This document shows positions 1-14,700 of a DNA stretch of 64,000 nucleotides, piece by piece (position 1 is the stretch's first letter; each line of letters opens with the position of its first letter). Location of the stretch: positions 17,816,764 through 17,880,763 of the forward strand of contig NC_092583.1 of NCBI RefSeq assembly GCF_037975245.1, in the 5' to 3' direction. The translations under genes were made by a program, and so were the position numbers. This DNA comes from Apostichopus japonicus (lineage: Eukaryota > Echinodermata > Holothuroidea > Aspidochirotida > Stichopodidae). Below the pieces are notes generated by a model. The model was not told the DNA's origin, made no database searches, and saw nothing but the letters and a program-made list of their open reading frames with translations.

Positions 1-929
1 CTCAAGAAAAAAAAAAGGTGAAACATATGCAACTAGGTCCTATTCAGTTTATCAGCACAATAATGGAGTTCATTGCAACTAATAAATCAGTCTCCTGCAT
101 TTTGAAAGTTTATAGCATATCAGCCTGCATAGCCATTCTCATTTATAGACTACCAATTCATGTAACCACTTCTTGGCTGATGTTTTATCTTATTATTGAT
201 AGGTGCACAATGATATAGAAATTGAAGGCATTTGCCAAAATATTACAACATCATAGGCTTCATAGATGTACATGATGTGATCTGTTCTAAAAGAATTATA
301 CAAAATCAAAGTGATACTTCTGATAGTGAGATGTTTGCCCATAAAATACCATATCATGTATCTATGTTGTCTTTAAAAATTATATTGTTCAGGGCACTCG
401 TCATGTATAATCTTCAGTAATTTTTAGTATCGGAAAAAAGCAAAATCTAGCATTATTATCAAACGAAATGAACTTCCCTGAACATGATGAACTTTGGTGA
501 CAAATTAGTTTATGAACAAGCTGACTGAGACATTGCCATGAATATATCAAACATGACGATATTAGTAGATAAGTTATAATATTTATAAATATTGTACAGT
601 AGATGTATTCTACTAACATACAGTAGAAATTGTTGCACATCACTACAGTACTTTAGGTTTGCACTGGATTAGTAAATGAACCATTTTTTAATCCTTGCAG
701 AGTTGACATCAAAAACCAGATGTGATTAATTTATGCTGTCAAAAGCAACTGTAACTAGTAGTGTTATTACTGTATGTTCAAAATTAATGTGAAATGTTGA
801 CTAAAGTAATGTGCATAATGTGGTATTCAGTACAGCGACTTGCCAATTGGAAAGATTCATTATAGTATCTATACAGTATGCTGTCTGATATAATATCAAC
901 TTTGTTTGATTTGTCTTTTTCGGTTGAAG

Positions 930-1808
930 GTGTGAGCCCAATAATGAAACTAAAGAGGTTGGCATTCAAACAGACACACCAGAAAAGACGCCCACAACAG
1001 AGGCTCTACTTCCACCAGAGGCTGATGCAGCGGTGCAACCGAGCAGCTGTACCCCAGTGGAGACTGGTAATTTGTTCTTTATTATGTTCATACTGTACTG
1101 TGATCATTCCATGCTGCAACTAGGTCTACAGTTCTGTCTGGTATCTGCAGCCTATTAGGACTATATATATGATTAACAGGATTTAGAACATTGAACACAA
1201 TTATATTTGGAATGTTTCCTCATTATTCACTATGGGTTCCTCCAGTCTGTTGGAAGGGATTGGGGTGTGCAAAATGGGAAATTTGGTTTTATTTTATTGT
1301 TCAGTGCTGACTATAGTATCTGTAATATGTCCCACTAGGAACAAATTTCACTTGTATGTCATGCTCTGTGCCATATAAGACCTTCATATTATTATGCTCA
1401 CTGTTTCATTTTGTGGTAAAAGAAAATTCTGTTGCAAAAACTTTGTATTCTGTGTAAGTATCATATTTGCCCAAGTTGTTTAACAAAAACATGTCAAACA
1501 TGATATGTTTTTAGTAGACCTCCACATTTTAAATGACCACTTCTAGGTAATTACATCTTTAAGACCAAGTTTTCTTTCTTCTCCAGGGCTTCTTGAAACT
1601 TGAACACAATTAAAGTATTTTTACTGTTAGAATAATTGCCATAAAGACTGTAAGATGTGTGTTGTATATTAACATAGTTTCTTACTCATCAACAGATACA
1701 GCCTCAACTTCTACACCAGTAACACCACAAAAGCAGAAATGGCCAGGTCCATCGTGCCAGCTGTCCCCAGTAATTAACTGGGTTTCCTCAATAAATGAGA
1801 AACCGTAA
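930..1808 (+). CDS. Two exons of an unrecognised gene (partial, 5' end outside window)
   Basis: Exon a is 930-1066, after a pyrimidine-rich acceptor (tttttcggttgaag). It reads openly as an acidic, Thr/Pro-rich segment containing KEVGIQTDTPEKTPTTEALL. It ends in phase 1 at ACTG|gtaatt. Exon b starts at 1696 after catcaacag and continues in the same frame, giving ...TPQKQKWPGPSCQLSPVINW and then VSSINEKP. Exon b either ends at the donor CC|gtaagt (1804) or runs into the TAA at 1806-1808, which overlaps that donor; an AATAAA lies at 2074-2079. The composition suggests a disordered region and I recognise no domain. It could be the end of an upstream gene or upstream exons of the zinc-finger gene at 5733. 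No clear further exon was found between 1809 and 5732. Confidence 0.5.
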
Positions 1809-2073
1809 GTACTTTTCATCTATTTTATTCATTAACTTCATGTGAGTAAACTGTATCCACCTTCAGTGCATTTCCCATTGAAGTGACACTGATTGTTGGA
1901 GGTACAATCATACAATGTTTCTTCAGCATGCATTTCATGTTTTGCTGATGTGTACTACAAGAAACGTGTAGACCCTTTTATTCGGGTACCAGGAAATCTT
2001 CCTTTACAACCACTTCTTCAAGCAGCTTATCCTTTTGTTTGATAGTCAAGGAATTAGTCATGGACAATAACTA

Positions 2074-2079
2074 AATAAA
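2074..2079 (+). terminator. Candidate polyadenylation signal AATAAA
   Basis: The hexamer lies 266 bases after the TAA that would end the exon at 1696. It is only meaningful if that exon is terminal. AATAAA occurs often by chance in DNA this AT-rich. Confidence 0.25.
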
Positions 2080-2491
2080 GCCTCTTTTCCTGTTGTTCTC
2101 TCATGTTTGTTTATTTCTGTAGAAGTAGTAGCACAGAGTTTATCAGTCTCATGAATATTAATGAGGTCACAGGGTCAAATGTAAACATTTGCAGAATTGA
2201 TACATACTTTATGTAAAGGTGGTGGTAGTTAGCAGGTGCATGATAATGTTTGTTCAATGTGATATTATGCACGTATATTAGGGGCAGGGCTTGAGTTGAT
2301 TTTTGCAAAAAAATAGCTTGTAAACATGGTAAGATAACATATTTTAGTAGCTAGGTCCACAGTCTGTGAAAGAACCTTGCTGATCAAATTAATCAACAAT
2401 GACGAAAGCTTGGGATTATAATCTCAAATGGCAAGGAATCACAATAAGCCCCACTGGCTTTCTGGTTAATTGGTAGAGATCTAATATTAGG

Positions 2492-3021
2492 CAGACCTGT
2501 CAACCTGTTTGACCCCAAAATAGGGAGAATAACATTTTTCAGGGCCAAAAAATAGGGAGAATAAGGGGAAAATAGGGAGGTTGGTAATTTTCAACTGAAA
2601 TGATATACATACTCCTAAATAAGTATACTGTAAAGTCTACTTATGCAATACAGTGATCCAATCAGCATTTCTTGTTGTAGTTTACAGCAGCTTGCTTGCT
2701 TTCTACAGGGTTTCTTTAGTAGGGTTCCATTTGAAACAGGGAACAGTGGACTCTGACTTCATGCCTAGTATGCTAGATAGAGTCCCATCAAGCTTGAGAC
2801 TTGACCAACTGTCTGTCTTGTTCTTGCGAACTACACTGAATAGCCTTTCCTGTCCAGCGTTACTGTGGGGAATTACTAAAGCATAGGACTAATTGTTGGC
2901 TGTTTTCAGATATGTCGCATGTGATGAAACATTAAAAAACCGGGAGAATAGAATATGACACCGGGAGATTCGGGTAAAAACCGGGAGTCTCCCGGTAAAA
3001 TCAGGAGAGTTGACGGGTCTG
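2492..3021. mobile_element. 530-bp non-autonomous DNA transposon with terminal inverted repeats and a 6-bp target duplication
   Basis: The left end reads CAGACCTGTCAAC and the right end GTTGACGGGTCTG, an imperfect inverted pair. The hexamer ATTAGG lies directly outside both ends (2486-2491 and 3022-3027), as expected for a target-site duplication. Subterminal sequence is rich in 'agggagaat' on the left and in 'ccgggag' motifs on the right. A 77-codon open frame inside (2653-2886) has no recognisable transposase domain. A CAG...CTG end would suit hAT-like elements, but hAT elements normally duplicate 8 bp, so the superfamily is left open. Confidence 0.7.
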
Positions 3022-3027
3022 ATTAGG

Positions 3028-5732
3028 TGCACAAAAAGGTGTAGGGTTTCTGATGTAGAAAGTTCACTGGGGGCTTTAGTGTGGGTGATCTCCTGAAACT
3101 AAGAAGTTGGGAGGTTTCTGGAAAGTGTGATGTAAGAACTTCCTGCCTTTGCTGATAGCTAAGATATACAGTAGTATGTTCCTAGAGTAAAGTGACATAA
3201 TGGTCAAATGCTCTCTGTTATAATTGCCTCTCCCTCAAAAACTTTGGTCCCCAAATGTGAAAAGGAAAAGTAGGAATATAGATACAGCAAACACTAAGAA
3301 TTAATAAAGTGTGTTTTCACAACAGGATGTAATGGTATGCATGGGATTATGATGGATAATCCCTCCTCTCCCTCTATCTGCAAGGCACTCGACACCCATT
3401 CCAGCACCACAGCCCTAACTTTACTGGTTCTCCAGACTCCTGTGGTCTTGGATTATTTAATTTCTAGTGAAGTCAACCCAAACTAGAATTTACTTCATAC
3501 CATGTACAATGAACTATGCTAGGATAAAAGAAATGCAGTCCATAACAGAATTAATCTAGTTAGACAACCAACAAGCACAACTGACAAACTGTACACAAAT
3601 CTCAACCCTGAATACTGTTCAATGTTTTTTGCCTAGCCTATGAGTATGAGCTTTAACTCAACCCTGAATACTGTTCACTGTTTATCTGCCTAGACTCCAC
3701 TTGCCTATGCCAAACCTTCTTTTTTACCATTTTACACCCTGAAGGGTGAGCTATGTACATTTAGTCGAGCAGCAGGACATAATTAATAGAACTAGCACCC
3801 GCACTATTTCTTTGTCTTAAGGGGAAGTAAGGAAACGTCATGTTATTCAGTTGCATACATGCAATCAGGAAGAAGTTTCTAGTCCTTGCCAGTATCAGCT
3901 TTGCTGCCAGACCCTTTTGCCCCGTTCCCTTATTTGCATTTGGACTGGTCAAGATAAAACAGCATTGAGTTATGGCAATGTTATTTGCAATGTTTATTTT
4001 ATAGTTTGAAACTTGTACTGCTACTGGCAGTACTGCATAAATTAGTAGGCCTACAGTAGGTTACGTCTAACTGTACTATGTAAACCTATGAGTGAAAGTC
4101 ATGTTAGCCAAACTACTTTATCAAAGGCTTTATTTTATGAGATATTTTTCTGGACAACTTCAGCAGCTGCTTATGTTAGAATTCCGTGAGTAAAGAAAGA
4201 TCCATAATAGGCCTACTGTATTGTTACCTTTTAATCCTAAGCTATTGTTTTACTTTTGTATTGCCTATTTTTGGATCAACAGAATCTCACCTCGCTATAT
4301 CAGTTCAGTTAATATATTCCACATATACATAGACATACAAAAACAATGCAGTAATGGGTTATACAGGATACTAGAAAAAACATTAAATGTTTATCATATG
4401 TTTATTATATTATAGGCCCTGGGAATATAAAACAAGGATGTTAGTGAATGTTGTAAATGGACCAAAACAAACGAATGACATACTAATGCCTGGGAAAAGT
4501 GAATAATCATAACGCTGAGCCCTTCATAGATTAGAGCCTTCGACTAGAAGAAGAATAAAACGTTTTTCTATGTAGTCTAAGTCATGAGGCCTAGGCCAAA
4601 GCATATACACAATAACTACCCAAATAACTTAATTATTGCAACACGTCAAAAGAATTTATCTTCTACAAGCGAGCTACACTTTCCTTACTCATTTAACACG
4701 ATAACAACATGATGCTGAAAGTTGGCATTTTAAAATTCTTTATTAATTTATAGGAGCTAGCCTACTAAAAGTACGTTTTGGACTTGATATTGTTGATGTT
4801 TTGATTTCCAGATCTCCCGCGCAAATCGAATTTTTACCTCGAGATGCTGTTATCATTTTTGTATTCATAAAATATTCCAACGACAACTCTACGAAATTAG
4901 ATTGATATGGCTACAAAAATGCTAGAAATGTTTAAATATGGTTACTGATGATATACTTAATTTTAGTGTTACGCGTCGGTATTGTAACAAATACGAAAGC
5001 TACTTTTCTGACTTTTGAGCTCAAACTAAGTCTCATACCAAACAAGAAGATTTATAAAACAACCATTGTAGATTAAAGTATCAGGAACATTTTAACGTTT
5101 CATTCATGTCAGTTGGTAATGTGAAATATTCGTTTACGTATGTGATAGTCAGCTGAACTCTACAGGGATCATCATATATGGAATCGTTGCTTTATTTTGA
5201 CCTGTTTTGACATTCACTATCATATGCATAGTGTACACATAAAACCCAGGATAGGTCCGTGGTGTTATTGTCAGTACGGATACCCTACAATGTGAACACA
5301 ACGTAAACTGTAATGTGGTGTGGTCTATCATTACACCGTTATACCGATACCAAATTAACTTCGGACTGGAGTTTTACTTACAGAACAGGGTGCTATGCAA
5401 TTGTATTAAGGACTAGGCTTTTACATGTGTTAGTGTTACACTGACTCACAGTATCATAAGTCCCACTTATTTCAGTTGCTCTTTGCTTTTTTGTAAGCAA
5501 CTTCGGCTTCGGTACCTATGGCTAAAATGCCCATGCATGGATTGGTATGAATAATAAGTATCATGGCTTTTACCATAATTGTCATTTGTAGTGTGTTACA
5601 CAAAAGTGTGAACTTAATCTAAGTGACCTGGGATTCACATTTAGGATTAAGGTTCATTGGTTGAGGCCCAAACTTAAACACCTTGGAGAAGTGAACTTAG
5701 TCACCCAACCATATTTTCTTATCAAAATCGTG
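3028..5732. other. Intergenic stretch, nothing recognised
   Basis: AT-rich sequence without an exon I can support. A short direct repeat ('ctcaaccctgaatactgttca') occurs near 3601 and 3657. The last few hundred bases are presumably promoter and 5' UTR of the gene starting at 5733. No TATA box or initiator could be singled out. Confidence 0.4.
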
Positions 5733-8700
5733 ATGGAAGCCGATGCTCATGTTGAAAAAGAAGAATCAGAACCACCAGGGTAAGAATATACAATACATTG
5801 ATGACACTCAGACATAGAATTTGTATGGAATATTGTTAACATACTATTTTAAATTCATTTAATACTTGTACCACAGTAACTTTGTTTCAGGCTGAGCCTT
5901 GACAGAATTTCTTTAACTCATTTTTCTTATCCAATATGCTTGTTAAAATTAATTGACTTCCAGTCCCTTATTACTTTATTTATATCTGTTACCACCTAAC
6001 CTGGTTTTGGGGATATTCTCACCATTACAGGACAAGTGAAGATGTCAATGACTTTTTCAGCGAATATTGTTTCGCACCCGAAAACGAAGAACACAGAGAT
6101 GATGCTGTTACCTCTGAGGAATGCATTGCTGAGTTTCATGTTTCTGTAAACCAAGTAGAAGGAGTGCTACAGAATGATGAAAAGTTAGTACAAATTAATG
6201 ACAATTATAATCCAACTTGCAATTTAAATTTTTACTTGTGATTCTAATTGCCATATTTCAACAGTCAACTAAATAATTGAGATTTAGGCTCCAAGCTCTC
6301 TTTTACAAAAGAGTATAATCAGAAAAATATTGCATTGTTATTTAAGTGTGATGTATTTGATGTGTACAATTGTTGCAATCTTCCAAATTCAACTTATTCA
6401 TTGCCTGTGACAATTGTTCTTCATTTGCAATTCATTTCTCTGAAACAAAGTTAGTTTAGGTTTGTATGAAAACCAAAGTGGTTGTGAAATTAAATGAAAA
6501 GTTGCCTAGAAAATGACTCATGTTTACTTTAATATGAAAATATAACTCATTTAAAGCCCGAAGTCAAATAGAAATTATGCTAATGGAGTAATTTCAGATA
6601 CATTAACTAATTAAATAAACATTGTTCTGAATATATATATTCAGTTCATTGTTTTAATTGAGGTAACTGACTGCTATTCCATAGTAGTGGTATTGAGTCT
6701 ATAATTAGTTTTTTAGGTTCATTAACAATTTGGTCATAAATTGTATAAAACTGGGGGGGGGGGGGGGACATTGACTCATATATGCATCTTAACTGGTATG
6801 TCCTCCCAAAGAGGGACCGTATTAGGTATTTAGAACAGGGGATGGTGACCCTGGGGTATAGAAGATGACTCTTCATGTAGGTCTGGTACCTAGCATCTTC
6901 CCCAAGCAAACTATACAATTAATAACTACTGTTGAAGCTTGATATGAGGTTGGGTGCACCACTCCCACACCCCTGGATCCACCCTGCCACCTATTCTTGC
7001 TTACAGTTGTAGTCATTTGTCAATACTGCAACAACAACAACAACGATTTTTTTTTTTCATATTTCAGAAAACAGATCTGTGTTTTGTTCAATTTCTAGTG
7101 TTATTTTGCTATATATATGTTTCATTTTCCTCAACAGAGATTCTGACCATGAATTAAAAGTTAAATTGGAACCATCACCTGCCCCTCATGATGATATAGA
7201 AGAAACAGTTATGGATTGCAATAAATCTATTGATGAGGAGATGGTTGCTAACCGTGATGGATCATTAACATCTCTGTTGCAGTCAAGTCCTATTATAGAT
7301 TTAGTATCAACAGGTCCGGTGCCAGTATCTCAAGAACAATGTATGGAAGACTCAGTACTTAACTCAGTAGTACCAGCAAATACCCAAAGACCAACAGTCA
7401 TGAATCAGTCATTAACTACTGCTGCACCAGAGGTTATCTTGGATTCAGCTGTAGTCTGTGAATCCAATGATAAGTCAATCTCTCTGCTGTCTAGAAATGA
7501 TGCTTCCAGAGCTGAAATTCCATCTGCAGAGCTGGCGGTCAGGGATGGTTTACTTGAGCAATCCTCAAACTCTGCGAGTATGGTTCAACCAAGACAGGAT
7601 TCAAGCATTACAGTAGCTTCACAGATTAAGTCCAACACCTTTGTAGCTGCTTCTTATGCTAATAACAGTACTCCACCAGGCCATGAATCCCCTCTAAGTT
7701 GTGCAGTGAGGAAACCAGTTGTTTTACCACAAACTGTTACTGAATCTGTTGTTAACTCCTCACCAGTATCTGCTACTGGTTCCACTGTAAAGTCTGCTAC
7801 TCTCAGCAGATCAAATAATCTTCCAGTTTGTCCGCTCCAAACTCAGATTAAGGATTCGAATGTCAACGTACCTGTACCTTCAGCTGCACATAAAGGTGAT
7901 CCAGTCACACCTATTAATGGATTAACTGCTCCAAGAGCATCATCAGATGTTGCTCCACCTACTTCAGCAGCAGCAGATTGGAATATCAAATCTTCTCAAC
8001 CACCCTTGAATAAAGAAACAGTTTCATATGTGGCATCATCTAGGAAATCTGTTCAGTTGACTATTGGAGGGCAAACAAAGAAGGGATATTTATTTAGCAT
8101 ACCTGCCGGGTTGAGGAAGCCTCTGCAAAGTTCGGGTGATCTGAATGCTCCTGTCATTTATTTCATGAAAAAGACAGGAAATAGTGGCCAAAGGTGAGAT
8201 AGCCAAGACCACTACTCATGTGGTTGTGAAATTTAAATTAAAATTAAGATCATTCAATTAATTGTTAACTGATTGTAGTTTAGTGTGAGTAGATCATTCA
8301 AATGCTTGTGAACTCATTAGATTGAGATATAATTCCATTACTTGTGAACCCAATGTATTGTAATTTGATCATTCTAATCATATTAAATTGAAATAAGGTG
8401 ATTGTTCAATTGATTTTGAATGCAGTCAATTAAAATACAAATTCATTCAATTGATTCTGACCCTGTTGAATTGAAATATTTAGAGCATTTAGTTGATTGT
8501 GAACCCATAAGAGTGAAATAAAAGATCAATCAATTGATTGAATGTAAACCCAAAGAATGACTACTTCATGAGCATGAAGATGCAAAATCTGTAACATTTG
8601 AGCCAAAAAGTGTCCAGAATCGACTATCTTTCATCCAACCTCCACCCATTTATCAGCTAGTAATAGGTAGCAGGTAAAAGATACTGGTATATGAACAGCA

Positions 8701-11700
8701 TTTAAATCACACACAAATTAAGTCAAGCTAATTTTGCTAATAGTTTCCGTCATAACGATATTTTTAATATATGAAAATGTATTGAACATTTTCTCCAGCA
8801 TATATAATAATAATATTAATAATGGGGTTTCATTCTTATATTTAATTATTCTAGGTTTGCCAGTAGTCCCTCCAATCAGCCACTGACGGTAGCTAACCTA
8901 CAAGGACAATATTCCAGGTATGGGTAGTGCTTCTTCTTTCCTTCTCACATCAGTGATCATTTAATTGACTCACAGATGATGAGTTGAGTAGAAAGTAAGG
9001 CATTGTATGGTGACACTTATTGTATTCAGGTTTGCTTGAAATGTAAAATATATCAAATTTTAAATTTGATCTGAAATTTATACCTATTGAGCTTCTTTCC
9101 CGTTGTAAGATGATACAATGTCAGTTTTAGGTTGATGCCCTACCAATCTTACTTTTCAAGTCCAGGTTTAATTTCTGATATCCAGATATTCTTAAATTTC
9201 AGTTGGTGAAAGAATGACACACATCTGTTTGGGGTCATTGAATTGGAACTTTGCCAAAACCAAGACCCCCTAACCCTCGTCTTGGCTTCATTGTGATCTG
9301 ATGGTTGTTAACAAAATCATTATAAACATTAGTAACATAAATGTGTTTATAGTACAATATTTTGATGTTCATCATCTTCAGGCCAGTTGATTCAAGTAAA
9401 CCCTCAGGAAGTACCGAGAGACCACCACCAAGTATAAGCAGTGTAAATCAATCTGTGATCACAACTCCAGCAAATGCATCCATCAATCCTCCTTCACAAA
9501 TAATGAGTGCTCCAGTAAGACCAGTTGTGGCCTCCACTGATAGGCTTGGACAGTCACATGATTCCAGTAATGGTGAGGCTGTATCTGTCAGTTCCAGCCC
9601 CGGAGCAGTGCAGATGACAACTAACAACAACAATGGCAATACTGTAACTCCTTGTAAAGTGCTAACCCTACCTTGGAGGTGAGAAATAACATTACAGAAT
9701 ATTAGTCAAGTTTTTGCCATAAAGATATTAATATATGAATTGTTGCCAGATGGACATAATCTCAATTGAGAGAAGATACTGATGTTTGGCAACCTTATTT
9801 GTTTCTTCATGCATTCTTCTGTTTGTCCACCAATTGCATTGAGTTTGATGAGTATGTACATAATCCTGAGTATTTCGAGTATGGGTGTGATCCTGAGTTT
9901 ATTGGGTATATACGTGATCCTGTAAAGGACTCATAAACCAAATGACCTGATATGTAGGGGCTGTCATGTCACAACTCTGTCTATAAAGGGACTCATAGAC
10001 CATATGGCCTGATATGTAGGGGCTGTCATGTCACAACTCTGTCTATAAAGGGACTCATAGACCATATGACCTGATATGTAGGGGCTGTCATGTCACAACT
10101 CTGTCTATAAAGGGACTCATAGACCATATGACCTGATATGTAGGGGCTGTCATGTCACAACTCTGTCTATAAAGGGACTCATAGACCATATGGCCTGATA
10201 TGTAGGGGCTGTCATGTCACAACTCTGTCTATAAAGGGACTCATAGACCATATGGCCTGATATGTAGGGGCTGTCATGTCACAACTCTGTCTATAAAGGG
10301 ACTCATAGACCATATGGCCTATGCTATTGCTATATCTGATGGATGTCTTGCAGTCAAATGTTTCTATGTTAGATAAGATTGGACATTAAAGCCTCAGTAT
10401 TAGGTGGATGACCTGCAGTCAAATGTTTATGTGTTTACTGGACAGTATTGACTATAATATGCTTATTGGACAATATTGACTATATTATGCTTAAAGTCAT
10501 CCTGATTAAGAATCATTAAGTCATTTGCATATATTAATATCCTAGAGTTGGATATAATTTGTTTTGCTGTTCTCCTCTACAGCTGTGCTCCTGGATTATA
10601 CACAGTCATCCCTTCACCTATTGTACAACCCAATGATACTCAAAAGAACAACCAACCAGCAATCGGGTAGGTAGTTAACATGTCTGACCCATATTATGGT
10701 TGCACTCTGAATTATTATGGTTTTCAATAGTGCATACTGAAAGTTATTGCTGTGGTATTTCTTGCAGACACCATGAAATATTTGACCAAATAAAACATTA
10801 AGTACTGAGTGGTATGACTGACACATTAGGTACCGAGTGGCATGACTGACACATTCAGTACTGAGTGGTATGACTGACACATTGAGCACTGAGTGGTATG
10901 ACTGACACATTGAGCCCTGAGTGGTATGACTGACACATTGAGCACTGAGTGGTATGACTGACACATTGAGTACTGAGTGGTATGACTGATACATTGAGTA
11001 CTGAGTGGTATGACTGACACATTGAGCCCTGAGTGGTATGACTGACACATTGAGCACTGAGTGGTATGACTGACACATTGAGCCCTGAGTGGTATGACTG
11101 ACACATTGAGCACTGAGTGGTATGACTGACACATTGAGTACTGAGTGGTATGACTGATACATTAAGTACTGAGTGGTATGACTGACACATTGAGCCCTGA
11201 GTGGTATGACTGACACATTGAGCACTGAGTGGTATGACTGATACATTGAGTACTGAGTGGTATGACTGACACATTGAGCCCTGAGTGGTATGACTGACAC
11301 ATTGAGCACTGAGTGGTATGACTGACACATTGAGCCCTGAGTGGTATGACTGACACATTGAGCACTGAGTGGTATGACTGACACATTGAGTACTGAGTGG
11401 TATGACTGATACATTGAGTACTGAGTGGTATGACTGACACATTGAGCCCTGAGTGGTATGACTGACACATTGAGCTCTGTGTGGTATGACTGACACATTG
11501 AGAACTGAGTGGTATGACTTGCACATTGAGTACTGAGTGGTATGACTGACACATTGAGTATTGAGTGGTATGACTGACACATTGAGTACTGAGTGGTATG
11601 ACTGACACATTGAGTACTGAGTGGTATGACTGACACATTGAGTACTGAGTGGTATGACTGACACATTCAGTACTGAGTGGTATGACTGACACATTGAGTA

Positions 11701-14700
11701 CTGAGTGGTATGACTGATACATTGAGTACTGAGTGGTATGACTGACACATTGAGCCCTGAGTGGTATGACTGACACATTGAGCACTGAGTGGTATGACTG
11801 ACACATTGAGCCCTGAGTGGTATGACTGACACATTGAGCACTGAGTGGTATGACTGACACATTGAGTACTGAGTGGTATGACTGATACATTGAGTACTGA
11901 GTGGTATGACTGACACATTGAGCCCTGAGTGGTATGACTGACACATTGAGCCCTGAGTGGTATGACTGACACATTGAGCACTGAGTGGTATGACTGGCAC
12001 ATTGAGTACTGAGTGGTATGACTGACACATTGAGTACTGAGTGGTATGACTGACACATTGAGTACTGAGTGGTATAACTGACACATTGAGTACTGAGTGG
12101 TATGACTGGCACATTGAGTACTGAGTGGTATGACTGACACATTCAGTACTGAGTGGTATGACTGACACATTCAGTACTGAGTGGTATGACTGACACATTC
12201 AGTACTGAGTGGTATGACTGACACATTGAGTACTGAGTGGTATGACTGATACATTAAGTACTGAGTGGTATGGTTGATGAGCAGGGTTTTACAATCTCTC
12301 TGTTGGAAATTTACTGAGAATAGCTTACTAAAGCTAATTACTTGAAAATTGAAAAATATTGTTTTGGGAAAATATTATCCAAATTTGAGCAAGTCCCGAA
12401 AAATGTATTCCAAACCTGTTTTCAAGGTATAAATAATTATTAGGTATGCCACATGTCAGGTAGTACATAATAAACAGTTTCCTTCTGTGGAATTCATGTT
12501 AAAAACACATTCATTCTTTGATATCAGTCAACCATTGACTACAAACATTACTAGGCACTCTCCTATCTTCTTCAATATTTTGAAATCATCTGTTGACACA
12601 TTTACAGGTGGAGTTTATTCCAACTGTCAATAGGACTCGGTCTTCTTACCAAGACTGGATCTATCAGGAGTATGACCTTGTAGTCCACATAACCAATCCA
12701 AAACAATTATGATTTGTTTTTTTGTTTCTTTCCTGTTTAATGTTCCTCCTTTTATATTTCACACAAGATTTGCATCTCTTTGCCAATATGATACTGTGAG
12801 TGGTAACTGTTGTTGTTCACTGTTTGCAACCTATATGCCCATTGTATGTCAGTCAGTCAGTCAGTCAGTCAGGGGTTTTCAGTCAGTCACTCAATTTTTC
12901 AGTAAATTGTGTCATTGATAAAAAAAATGATATTCACCAAAAGGCTGGTCTAAGCTACTCACAATAGTTGTTCTTTCAACATTATCTGGTACTATAGTAT
13001 GCTGTTAATGGTAGGCACTTCAAACAATGTTTCTATTTTCATGTTTAATATTTAGATCACAGAGCGATCCCACCAAGCAGACATCCTGCCATGGCCCAAT
13101 ACTCCTCCAGAACACCTACACTCACAAGTTAACTCCTGAATTAAAGAGAAAGGTATTCCTTGCAAAAATGGCCAAATTAAAGCCAAAAGAAGGATTAAAG
13201 GTATCACCAACTGAAGTCCAGAGAAAGGCATATCTTATAAAGTTAGGTGGATCAAAGAAAAAGAAGGATTTAAAATCCAAACAGGGTTTAACAAAGAATG
13301 CCAGAAAAGCAGTAAACATTAGAGCTGAACCAAGCACTAAAGGTCAACCCAAGAAGACTTTTGCCAGACCAGCCCAGAATAGGATTCGAAAAACCCCAAA
13401 GGAGAGAAAGGAAACACCACCACTTGAGAGGCCTTACAGGATTTACAATTTGAGAGAGATACAGAGGTTAGAAGGTTTCACTAAAGGACCAAGATTGAAG
13501 AAGGAAGGGTAAGCACTAATGAAAGGTTAACAATTGATTGAGGCTTCTTTCAAGCAGCTGTAAGGCAACTGGTTGCATTTCTATTGTATACCCTTGAGCA
13601 CAGCATATACAATTAACTAGTTACATTAATGTTGCAAGAGGATTTATCATTCCTTGGGAAGCCTGTTACTCTTCTTTGCTATAAACATTGAACATGATCT
13701 AATATAGCTATTACTTCACTTTGAAAGTAGATGTAATGAAGCATAATCTACTTTTTGTGTAAATAGTATTTTTAGTTCAAGTCAAGATTAGTTGTAAACT
13801 TTTTGTATTTTTATATTTTATATATTGATGAACTAGTTACATCATCAGTACACTTCAGTACATCATCAGTACACTTCAGTACATCATGATTAAACAGCAA
13901 GTCAGCAGTGTCTACTTGGTGTGCTTCCATGCCCTTTAAGAGGAAATTGAGATAATATGCCATAACACATTGAACTATTTTATATTGCCGATATTAGTGG
14001 CCAATTTTCATATGTCACTCACTTTTCAAGCTACTTCAAGCTACTTTCAATCTCCTTGAATTGATAGGGATGATCTCAAGAGCAAACATATCAACACTAC
14101 AAAAGCTAAAACTGTTTATTGTTTCCTCCGCAGGGACTCGGTGGCATGGAGAGCAATGGTGAAGACTTACCAATGTAAGCTTTGCAATTATAATACAACG
14201 TCCCCTCGTTCCATATGCCATCACCTGATCAAAAAACACAAGAAGGTTGTTGGTCCACTGTATGATACACTTTCTAATGAGAAGCTGCCCAATTCACAAT
14301 CAGTTTTGCTTGATTTTGTTCTGGGAAATGATGTAACTTTTACTACAGGTTTGACTGATGAGGATGAGAAGAAACAAGCAAATGAAGTTGCTGTAAGCAA
14401 AAGTTCTGCCTCAGAATTTGCTGGTAAGGAAAATGAATCAGAAAGTCTAAGTGGGACAAAAACTATTCCTATGGAAATAGAAAGTGTACCATGTACTCAA
14501 GCAACCAATCACAATCAAGTTAACAGCACAGCTGAAGCGTATTCAAAACAAGGCTGTGTGGAGCAACCTAATTGGTCTGATTCACATTCTAACAGTGTTG
14601 ACATGCAGTTAGCCAGTCAAGTGCCACTAGACATTCAACAACTCAATCAGAAGGAAGCAGACAGCTCCTCTGATATGCAAACAACCAATCAGAAGCTTCC

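Noticed and set aside
5645-5732. In-frame extension upstream of the zinc-finger gene A start, with an acceptor-like 'cacatttag'
   Set aside because: Phase is compatible with the exon at 1696, but the pyrimidine tract is poor, the peptide is unlike its neighbours, and the ATG at 5733 has a good context.
10614-12198. Open frames of 326-447 codons on the minus strand
   Set aside because: They are a by-product of a 28-bp repeat lacking stops; they lie in an intron of zinc-finger gene A and encode only the repeat.
10801-12271. CRISPR-like array
   Set aside because: The units are contiguous with no unique spacers, and the genome is eukaryotic.
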